Source: CAWDZK01 sp963726615
GTDB taxonomy: Bacteria; Actinomycetota; Actinomycetes; JACCUZ01
Reading direction: 5' to 3'
Assembly (NCBI GenBank): GCA_963726615.1
Contig: CAVSCX010000011.1
Coordinates: 186,001 to 250,000 of the forward strand
DNA: 64,000 nucleotides
Position 1 is the first letter of the stretch, and the number at the start of each line of letters is the position of its first letter. The notes under the pieces are model-generated. The model worked only from the letters and a program-made list of their open reading frames with translations, did no database searches and was not told where the DNA came from. Made by a program: the position numbers and the translations under genes. Below, piece by piece: positions 51,482-57,770 of the stretch.

Positions 51482-52462
51482 TCAGGCGTCCAGGCGGACC
51501 AGGAGGTCCTGCTCGGCGCGAACGTCGAGTCCGGCGTCAGCGGGCTGCGTGACGGTGCGGGTCCAGGCGAGAGTGTCGCGGATGGTGTCCGACAGCGGCC
51601 GCGGGGTCAGGCCGGCGGCGTACGCCTTGGCCGGGTCGGCCGCCATCAGCCAGACGTCCGGGTCGTCCCCGCTCCACAGCGGGAAGGTCCCCTCGGGCAG
51701 TCCGGCGGCGTGCACCGCGTCGGCATCGACCCACCGCAAGCGGGTGCCGGCCGGACCGACAGCGTCGACGATGGCGCCCAGCAGCTGCCCCCAGGTGAGG
51801 CCGGGCTCCGGGCTGACCGCGTGGAACGCGCCGGAGGCGCCGTCCTCCAGCAGGCGCACCATCCAGGTCGCCATGTCCCGAACGTCGATGACCTGGGCCG
51901 GGGAGTCCTGCGGTCCGGGTGCCAGCACCTCGCCGCCCCGGGCGATCCGGGCCACCCACCAGGGGAACCGCCAGGTGTAGTCGTCCGGTCCGACCACGTA
52001 GGTGGGTCTGACCAGCAGCGTGCGCGGTCCGTGCCGCTCGACGGCGGCGAGCTCGCAGAGCGCCTTGAGTCCGCCGTAGGTCTCGTTCGTGACCTCGGTG
52101 ACGTCAGGGTCGTCGACGGTGGCGAGCGGCGCGTCCTCGGTGAGGCCGGGGCCGTCGGCGGGCGCGTACGCCGAGACGCTGGAGACGAGCAGGTGGTGGC
52201 CGCCCCGGCCCTGGAGCGCGTCGGCCAGCGACTGCACCTGCCGGGGGAAGTAGGCGCAGGTGTCCACGGTGGCGTCCCAGCTCCCCTCGGCGAGTGCCGA
52301 CAGGTCCCCGTCGCGGTCACCGGTGCGGTGCTCGACATCGGGAAACAGGTCGGCACCGGTCCGGCCCCGATGGAACAGCGTGACCTCGTGGCCGCGTGCC
52401 AGTGCCTGCTCCACCACGTGCCTGCCGATGAACCTGGTGCCGCCGATCATGAGGATGCGCAT
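51482..52462 (-). CDS. NAD-dependent epimerase/dehydratase family protein
   Basis: A 326-residue extended SDR. It begins RILMIGGTRFIGRHVVEQAL (GxxGxxG variant). The active-site pair is Ser in VSSVSAYAP and Tyr-x-x-x-Lys in NETYGGLKALCE. VRPTYVVGPDDYTWRFPWWV and AQVIDVRDMATWM match the cognate binding region. Proteins of this subgroup (GGTRFIG) are often annotated as reductases of unknown nucleotide-linked substrates. A 12-bp hairpin lies 12 bp upstream of the ATG. Confidence 0.9.
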   Translation of the reverse strand: MRILMIGGTRFIGRHVVEQALARGHEVTLFHRGRTGADLFPDVEHRTGDRDGDLSALAEGSWDATVDTCAYFPRQVQSLADALQGRGGHHLLVSSVSAYAPADGPGLTEDAPLATVDDPDVTEVTNETYGGLKALCELAAVERHGPRTLLVRPTYVVGPDDYTWRFPWWVARIARGGEVLAPGPQDSPAQVIDVRDMATWMVRLLEDGASGAFHAVSPEPGLTWGQLLGAIVDAVGPAGTRLRWVDADAVHAAGLPEGTFPLWSGDDPDVWLMAADPAKAYAAGLTPRPLSDTIRDTLAWTRTVTQPADAGLDVRAEQDLLVRLDA

Positions 52463-52473
52463 GGGCCGACCCT

Positions 52474-52501
52474 AGAGGTACCGCCGGACGGCGGTACCTC
52501 T
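52474..52501 (-). terminator. 12-bp perfect hairpin upstream of the epimerase gene
   Basis: AGAGGTACCGCC (52474-52485) pairs with GGCGGTACCTCT (52490-52501), loop GGAC. It is downstream of the DUF3307-like gene and immediately upstream of the epimerase start, so it could terminate the former or act as an operator/leader for the latter. No U-tract. Confidence 0.6.
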
Positions 52502-52533
52502 CCGGGGCGGCCGGGCTGAGCCGGCCGCCGGGG

Positions 52534-53178
52534 TCAGCGCAGCAGCGCGCCCGTGCCCGCTGCGGCCGCGGCCCAGAGCAGGCTGGCCAAGGTGCCGATG
52601 ATGAACTCCTCCGGCGCGTCGGAGGAGCCTCCGTCGCTGCTGGAGTCGCGGAGCTCCGGGTAGCGCCCCACGCCCTTGACCGCCAGGACGAGTGCGAGTC
52701 CGCCGGGGAAGGCGGCCAGGAGGGTGGCTGCGACAGCCGCCCGCTCGAGGTAGCCGATCCAGGCGCCGCCGCGCAGCACCGAGCCCGGCGCCTCCAGGTC
52801 CAGAGGGGCCTCCTCCCTGTCCCGAACCTCGCGATCCGGCACCTCGCGATCTGGTACCTCGCGATCCGGCACCTCGAGATCCGGCACAGGTCGGTGCGGT
52901 CGTGACGGGAGGATCTCGCCGCGGGTGAGCCGGAAGGTGGCGCGCACCACGTGGCTCCCGGCGGTGACCGCGGCGAGCACGGCCAGCCCCGAGGCTGCCG
53001 CCCGCTGCCAGCCGGGGGCCCCGTCGGTGATCGCGGCTGCGGCCGCCGCGCCGGCGAGCAGGAGCGCGGAGGTGGCGGCCACGAGGACGACCGGGTCGGT
53101 GACGAGGCCGCGCAGCGGCCGGTCCAGCTGGGGAGCGGCGGCGGCGGCCAGCAGCAGGAGCAGGGCGAGGACGGTCAC
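52534..53178 (-). CDS. DUF3307-like membrane partner of SatD
   Basis: A 214-residue membrane protein. Two N-terminal helices are followed by a charged linker with the tandem pentad VPDRE (about residues 100-120). The C-terminal segment, GAWIGYLERAAVAATLLAAF, LVLAVKGVGRYPELR and EEFIIGTLASLLWA, matches the C-terminus of DUF3307 proteins, which in other phyla also sit beside satD. The start is GTG 53178 overlapping the satD stop (GTGA). Function unknown, but partnership with SatD is well supported by the overlap and the homology. Confidence 0.75.
   Translation of the reverse strand: MTVLALLLLLAAAAAPQLDRPLRGLVTDPVVLVAATSALLLAGAAAAAAITDGAPGWQRAAASGLAVLAAVTAGSHVVRATFRLTRGEILPSRPHRPVPDLEVPDREVPDREVPDREVRDREEAPLDLEAPGSVLRGGAWIGYLERAAVAATLLAAFPGGLALVLAVKGVGRYPELRDSSSDGGSSDAPEEFIIGTLASLLWAAAAAGTGALLR
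52826..52885 (-). repeat. 15-bp coding tandem repeat, four copies
   Basis: Units of ACCTCGCGATCCGGC with 0-2 mismatches at 52826, 52841, 52856 and 52871. They encode the repeated E-V-P-D-R linker of the DUF3307-like protein. In-frame copy changes would only lengthen or shorten the linker. Confidence 0.85.
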
Positions 53179-53774
53179 GGTCCGCCCACTGTGCCAGCAG
53201 CCTGGGACAACAGGTGCGCGGCCAGCTCCCGCCCCGGCGCCTCGAGGTGCCAGTCGGCCGCCTGGAGCCGCTGCGACACTGCCTGCTTGCTCACCCCCAG
53301 CCGCCCGGCCACCTCGAGCTGGTTGAGGCCCTCCCGGGCCAGGGCCACCGCCTCGGCGCCCCGCTCAGTACGTCGCTGCAGCAGGACGGCGACCAGATCC
53401 AGCGCGGTCTGCGCGCGACGCGCAGCGACGTCGTCGGCTGCGCCGGCCACGGCCAGACCGGTGGAGCGGGTCTTGGCCGCGGTGACCGCGGCCCGGGCCG
53501 AGCTGAACGCTGGCCCAGAGCCGGCCCGGGTCGTCGCCGGCAGCGGCTCGTCGACCGGGCCCACGCCGACTCCGACGCTCCACAACCGGTCGCGGACCAG
53601 CAGGAGGGTGAGGTCGACGACGGTGACCGGACTGTCGGTGACGGCCTGCACCTCGTCGCCGGCCGTGCGCTCGAAGGGACGCACCAGGTCGGTCCCGGCC
53701 AGGTCGCGCAGCAGGCCGTCCACCCGGTCACGGGTCCGGCGGCTGCGGCGCTGGTCGACTGTGAGAACGAACAC
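53175..53774 (-). CDS. SatD-like protein with C-terminal HTH
   Basis: A 199-residue protein starting FVLTVDQRRSRRTRDRVDGLL, with AGDEVQAVTDSP and SVGVGVGPVDEPLP, resembling SatD. The C-terminal part (LNQLEVAGRLGVSKQAVSQRLQAADW) is a clear sigma-70 region 4-like HTH. GTG 53774 is chosen over ATG 53810 for two reasons: it matches the SatD N-terminus, and a well-spaced promoter (TTGACC, 17 bp, TACCCT) ends 7 nt before it. Role unknown; SatD was first described in a streptococcal acid-stress locus. Confidence 0.8.
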   Translation of the reverse strand: MFVLTVDQRRSRRTRDRVDGLLRDLAGTDLVRPFERTAGDEVQAVTDSPVTVVDLTLLLVRDRLWSVGVGVGPVDEPLPATTRAGSGPAFSSARAAVTAAKTRSTGLAVAGAADDVAARRAQTALDLVAVLLQRRTERGAEAVALAREGLNQLEVAGRLGVSKQAVSQRLQAADWHLEAPGRELAAHLLSQAAGTVGGP

Positions 53775-53781
53775 GTCGACA

Positions 53782-53810
53782 AGGGTACACACTTGATGCT
53801 TCCAGGTCAA
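53782..53810 (-). promoter_or_regulatory. Canonical promoter of satD (leaderless)
   Basis: Minus strand -35 TTGACC (53810-53805), 17-bp spacer, -10 TACCCT (53787-53782), then 7 nt to GTG 53774. This is the best-formed promoter in the window. Confidence 0.7.
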
Positions 53811-53845
53811 GGTCCCGCCGTTGACCTAAGTCAGCGCACTAGCCT
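53804..53845. promoter_or_regulatory. Divergent control region satD/ltrA
   Basis: AGGTCAA (53804-53810) and TTGACCT (53821-53827) form a perfect 7-bp inverted repeat with a 10-bp spacer. The left arm contains the satD -35. TAGCCT (53840-53845) lies 7 nt before the ltrA ATG, but the TTGACC to its left is only 13 bp away. The repeat could be two promoters or a dimer operator. Confidence 0.45.
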
Positions 53846-53852
53846 CCCGCGC

Positions 53853-55073
53853 ATGACCAGCGCCCCCGAGCCCGACGCGGCTCCCGGGACCCGGGCACCC
53901 CGGTTGCACCGGCCGATGACGGCCCGGGCGCCCGACGGGCACCGCCCGGCGACCCCCTTGGAGCTGCTCTTCGACCTGACGTTCGTGGTGGCCGTCGCCC
54001 GCGCGGCGGCCGAGCTGGCGCACGATGTGGCCCTCGGCCACGTCGGGCACGCCGTGCTGGCCTACGCGATGGTCTTCTTCGGCATCTGGTGGGCCTGGGT
54101 CAACTTCACCTGGTTCGCCTCGGCCTACGACACCGACGACGTGCCCTACCGCCTGCTCACGCTGCTGCAGATGGCCGGCGTCCTGGTCTTCGCGGCGGGG
54201 GTCCACGATGCTTTCGCCGACGCGGACTTCGTCGTCGGCACTGTCGGCTACGTCCTGATGCGCATAGCCCTCGTCCTGCAGTGGCTCCGGGCCGGTCGTG
54301 GTGATCCGGAGCACCGGCGCACCGCGCACCGGTACGTCGTCGGAGTGAGCGCCGTCCAGGTCGCGTGGGTGCTCCGACTGCTGCTGCCGCCGGGCGTCGC
54401 CTTCGCGGCGTTCTTCGTCCTCGTGCTGGCCGAGGTTCTGGTGCCCTGGTGGGCGGAGCGGGCCGGGACGACCACCTGGCACCCGGAGCACATCGCCGAG
54501 CGCTACGGGCTGTTCACGATCATCGTCCTCGGCGAGGGTGTCCTCGCAGCCACCGTTGCGCTGGAGGTCGTGGTCGAGGAGGTGGGCTGGGACGGCGGCC
54601 TCGTGCTGCTGGGTGCCGGCGGTCTGGTGCTCCTGTTCTCGCTCTGGTGGTTCTACTTCCTCAAGGACGCGGGCAGCGGCCTGCGGCGCCGTCCCCGGCA
54701 CGCGTTCGTCTGGGGCTACGGGCACCTCGCGGTCTTCGGCGCGGTCGCTGCGCTCGGCGCCGGGCTCGAGGTGACTGTCGAGGCCCTGGGGCACGAGGTG
54801 GAGGTTCCGGACCACGTCGTCGCGCTGGCCGTTGCCGTGCCGGTGGCCGTCTTCCTGCTCGTCGTCTGGCTGCTGCACGCGCCGCTGACCGACGGCTTCC
54901 GGGCGTCGGCTGCCCCGGTGCTCGCCGCGGTGGCGGCAGCACTTGTCGTGCCCACCCTGGTGCCCGCCGGTCTGCCGCTGCCGCTCGTGCCGTGGCTGGT
55001 CGCCGTGCCCGTGGCCGTGCTGGTGGCGACGCACCTCGACCGGGCGCCCCGCACCGGTCACCCGGCGGGGTAG
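53853..55073 (+). CDS. Low temperature requirement protein A (LtrA) family
   Basis: A 406-residue membrane protein with about eleven to twelve hydrophobic segments. ATPLELLFDLTFVVAVARAA near the N-terminus is the LtrA signature, followed by GIWWAWVNFTWFASAYDTDD and ERYGLFTIIVLGEGVLAA. The family is named for a Listeria locus needed at low temperature; molecular function is unknown. ATG 53853 is 7 nt after TAGCCT. The 3' end overlaps the convergent gene by 16 bp. Confidence 0.92.
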   Translation: MTSAPEPDAAPGTRAPRLHRPMTARAPDGHRPATPLELLFDLTFVVAVARAAAELAHDVALGHVGHAVLAYAMVFFGIWWAWVNFTWFASAYDTDDVPYRLLTLLQMAGVLVFAAGVHDAFADADFVVGTVGYVLMRIALVLQWLRAGRGDPEHRRTAHRYVVGVSAVQVAWVLRLLLPPGVAFAAFFVLVLAEVLVPWWAERAGTTTWHPEHIAERYGLFTIIVLGEGVLAATVALEVVVEEVGWDGGLVLLGAGGLVLLFSLWWFYFLKDAGSGLRRRPRHAFVWGYGHLAVFGAVAALGAGLEVTVEALGHEVEVPDHVVALAVAVPVAVFLLVVWLLHAPLTDGFRASAAPVLAAVAAALVVPTLVPAGLPLPLVPWLVAVPVAVLVATHLDRAPRTGHPAG

Positions 55074-56335
55074 CGAGCCAGCTGGCGCACTGCCCGGGTG
55101 AGCGTCTCGGGGTCCCGGGGCATCGTCCGGTCCGGCCGGAGCACCCGGCCGGTGAGTTGCTCCTCGGGCACGTCGCCCACCAGCACGGAGGCCGGGCAGC
55201 CGCCGGCCACCACCGCCAGCACGCGGCCTGCGGACCCCACCGGCACCCCGGCCGCCTCGACGGCGCGGACGTCGAGCAGGGGCACGCCGAGCCGGACCGC
55301 CAGGTCGGCAGCGAGTCCGGCGTCGTCGGGACCGGCGAGCACGTGGACGCCGGTGACGGGCGCGTCATCGCGACGCAGGGCGCGGGAGAGGATCTGCTCG
55401 ACGACCGGTCCCTTGGCGTCGGCGTACTGCTGGACCAGCTCCCAGCTTCGTCGTGCGAGTCCCTCCTTGGTGCGCCGGTACAGCGCGAGGTCGTCGGGGT
55501 CCGTACGCAGGTGGTCCCGGAAGGCGAGCATCCGGTCCACCTCGACCGAACCGATCCGGAAGACGTGCAGGTTCACCGCCGGGTCGTCGTGCTTCAGCAG
55601 GCGATGCTCCTCCCAGTCCGGCTCGCGATGACTGAGCCGGTAGCCGAGCGGTTCCAGCGGCGCGACGTACGCGTCCTCGTCGGCCGGGTCCGGCACCGCG
55701 AGGACGAGGTCGAGGATCGGCTTGGCCGGCAGGCCACGGACAGCGGTCGAGCCGGCGTGCTCGACGACCATGGCGGTCGGGCCCAGCACCGACCGGATCC
55801 CGGCCACGGCGCGCGCCGCCCGCGAGGCCCACGCCGGGTCGGGGTCGGCAAGGCGGACGGGCCCGTCGACCCGGGTCGGCCCGCCCGCGACCCAGTCCGG
55901 CCCGGCCACGATCTCCGCGACGCTCCGAGGGGCGTCGGCGGACGCGGCCGACCATACGGTGAGCTGGAGGCCGGCCGGGCCGTCGAGGCGTGCGTTGAGC
56001 GTGTCCCACGGCGTGCGGGTCGGAGCAGCGAGCACGGCTGCCCCGGCCCGAGCCAACCGGTCGGTGGCGTCGGCCGAGTCGGGCACCTCGAAGGCGACCC
56101 GCACCGGTCCCGCGACCCGCCGCCCCACCTCGACCTCGTCGATGTACGCCGCGTAGGCAGCGTCCGCCAGCTCGAGGGTGGCGCGGCCGGCGGCCAGGAT
56201 CGTCAAGCGTCCGCCGGGGGACTGGTAGGACGCCACTTCGGGCAGGCCGAGGGCATCCCGGTAGAAGCTGAGCGCGTCGTCGTAGTCCGCAGCGGTCACG
56301 GACAGCCGCAGCTCGCTGACCGGGTCGTCGTCCAT
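55058..56335 (-). CDS. Glyoxalase/VOC - GrpB fusion with extra C-terminal domain
   Basis: A 425-residue protein. Residues about 1-125 form a VOC/glyoxalase-like domain (LRLSVTAADYDDALSFYRDALG). Residues about 145-320 form a GrpB domain with EHAGSTAVRGLPAKPILDLVL and NLHVFRIGSVEVDRMLAFRDHLR. The last about 100 residues (GVHVLAGPDDAGLAADLAVR onward) match nothing I know and look like a Rossmann-type alpha/beta segment. ATG 56335 lies 7 nt after minus-strand TACCGT (56348-56343). GrpB belongs to the nucleotidyltransferase superfamily; activity unknown. Confidence 0.82.
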   Translation of the reverse strand: MDDDPVSELRLSVTAADYDDALSFYRDALGLPEVASYQSPGGRLTILAAGRATLELADAAYAAYIDEVEVGRRVAGPVRVAFEVPDSADATDRLARAGAAVLAAPTRTPWDTLNARLDGPAGLQLTVWSAASADAPRSVAEIVAGPDWVAGGPTRVDGPVRLADPDPAWASRAARAVAGIRSVLGPTAMVVEHAGSTAVRGLPAKPILDLVLAVPDPADEDAYVAPLEPLGYRLSHREPDWEEHRLLKHDDPAVNLHVFRIGSVEVDRMLAFRDHLRTDPDDLALYRRTKEGLARRSWELVQQYADAKGPVVEQILSRALRRDDAPVTGVHVLAGPDDAGLAADLAVRLGVPLLDVRAVEAAGVPVGSAGRVLAVVAGGCPASVLVGDVPEEQLTGRVLRPDRTMPRDPETLTRAVRQLARYPAG

Positions 56336-56342
56336 GTGCGGG

Positions 56343-56348
56343 ACGGTA
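56343..56348 (-). promoter_or_regulatory. -10 of leaderless VOC-GrpB gene
   Basis: TACCGT (56348-56343, minus) ends 7 nt before ATG 56335; no Shine-Dalgarno. Confidence 0.45.
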
Positions 56349-56363
56349 CGGGACCATGCAGGG

Positions 56364-57038
56364 GTGACGGGACCTCGACGGCCCTCGACCCGGCGCACCG
56401 AGGTGGCCACCGGGCGGCTGGCCGGCTGGGTGGACCGGTTCGCCGCAGCACACGGAGGCGTCCGTACGGACCGGGACGGCGACGATCTGGTCCTGTCAGC
56501 CGGGGACGGGTCGCTGGCACGGCTGACCCCGCCCTTCGCGCCGTGGCCCGTTCCGACGGGGTCCGGCGGCGACGACCCGGTCGCCGACCTCGTCGCGCAC
56601 GTGCAGCGCCACCTCAGGGTCGCGGTGCTGCTGGTCCGGCTCGGCGGTCACGCCGCCGGCGTGTTCGAGGGGGACCGGCTTGTCGCCAGCAAGGTCGGGT
56701 CCCGGCCGGTGCACGGCCGCAGCTCTGCCGGCGGCTGGTCCCAGCAGCGGTTCGCGCGGCGCCGCGAGGGCCAGGTGCGCGTCGCCCTGGCCGCCGCCGC
56801 CGAGGTAGCGGCACGGGTCCTGCTGCCCGAAGCAGCCCGCCTGGACGCCGTCGTGCTCGGCGGCGACCGGCGCTCCGTCGAGACGGTGCTGGCCGACCCG
56901 CGGCTGGCGCGCCTCAGACCCCTGGTGCGCCCGCCGCTGCTCGACGTCCCGGACCCGCGGCTGGCGGTGCTCGAGGCCACCCCGGCCCGGTTCCGGGCGG
57001 TACGGGTGCAGGTCGTCGACCCGCCGCCGTCGGCGTGA
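56364..57038 (+). CDS. acVLRF1-family peptidyl-tRNA hydrolase-like protein
   Basis: A 224-residue protein. The middle contains GRSSAGGWSQQRFARRREGQ, the glycine/glutamine motif of the actinobacterial VLRF1 release-factor-like domain, which cleaves peptidyl-tRNA on stalled ribosomes. Flanking VRLGGHAAGVFEGDRLVASKVG and DAVVLGGDRRSVETVLADP support the same fold. The ribosome-rescue role is inferred from the family. GTG 56364 is chosen; the upstream extension would start within the divergent promoter. Confidence 0.85.
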   Translation: MTGPRRPSTRRTEVATGRLAGWVDRFAAAHGGVRTDRDGDDLVLSAGDGSLARLTPPFAPWPVPTGSGGDDPVADLVAHVQRHLRVAVLLVRLGGHAAGVFEGDRLVASKVGSRPVHGRSSAGGWSQQRFARRREGQVRVALAAAAEVAARVLLPEAARLDAVVLGGDRRSVETVLADPRLARLRPLVRPPLLDVPDPRLAVLEATPARFRAVRVQVVDPPPSA

Positions 57039-57064
57039 GAGGCCCGTCGTCCCGGCGTCGGAGA

Positions 57065-57108
57065 GTGCGTACGCACCACCAGAAGCCGGACTTGATAGCC
57101 CGATCGGG
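57065..57108. promoter_or_regulatory. Two perfect palindromes upstream of the GNAT-like gene
   Basis: GTGCGTACGCAC (57065-57076) and CCCGATCGGG (57099-57108) are perfect palindromes in the 174-bp region before the gene at 57213. They could be operator sites or part of the acVLRF1 3' end. A weak TATCGT at 57161-57166 could be the -10. Confidence 0.35.
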
Positions 57109-57212
57109 TGACATGAGTCAACACTCGGCAAACCCGGACCGTCCCCGCCTCTCCGGTCCATATCGTCCAGGCAGAGCCTGCGGTCGGTCGCACGGCCACA
57201 CGGGGGGTCGCC

Positions 57213-57770
57213 ATGACGGTCGTGCACACCAGGCAGGTGGTCGACGGCGACCTGCGCGAGCAGGCCTGGAAGCTCTACCTCCAGTCCTTCGACGAGCTCC
57301 GGTACCTCGCGGTCCAGCGCCACGTCATGTACGGCGACGAGTTCGACGCGGTCATGGCCGATCCCCGGGTGGACAAGTTCCTCCTCCTGGGCGCCGACGG
57401 CTCGGTGCAGGCGATGAGCACGATGTCCTCGGACCTGCGGTCGATGCCGCTCATCTCGCCGGAGTACTTCGCGCGCCGGTGGCCGGAGCGCTACCAGGCC
57501 GGGCTGATCTACTACATCGGCTTCCTCGCCGTGCACCCGGACAGCCATGGCTCCGGGGTGTTCGGCGACCTGGTCCGGGCGATGACCGAGCCGGTGGCCC
57601 GCAAGGAGGGGCTCGCGGTCATCGACGTCTGCACCTACAACAAGGACCGGCTGCACCTTCCCCGCGCGATCCGCTGGCTGGCGTCGACCTGGGCGTCATC
57701 GGTCGAGATGGCCGACCTCGACGCCCAGACCTACGTCGGCTACGACTTCGCCCGGGTCGCGGCGATCTGA
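57213..57770 (+). CDS. GNAT-like acetyltransferase fold protein
   Basis: A 185-residue protein. GLIYYIGFLAVHPDSHGSGVFGDLVRAM (about 103-130) looks like GNAT motif A, with a degenerate acetyl-CoA loop (HPDSHGSGV rather than R/Q-x-x-G-x-G/A). The N-terminus RQVVDGDLREQAWKLYLQSFDELRY is typical of proteins annotated in actinomycetes as hypothetical. A Gly-rich GGGGGG-type Shine-Dalgarno precedes ATG 57213. The 3' end overlaps the convergent GGDEF-EAL gene by 31 bp. Substrate unknown. Confidence 0.68.
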   Translation: MTVVHTRQVVDGDLREQAWKLYLQSFDELRYLAVQRHVMYGDEFDAVMADPRVDKFLLLGADGSVQAMSTMSSDLRSMPLISPEYFARRWPERYQAGLIYYIGFLAVHPDSHGSGVFGDLVRAMTEPVARKEGLAVIDVCTYNKDRLHLPRAIRWLASTWASSVEMADLDAQTYVGYDFARVAAI

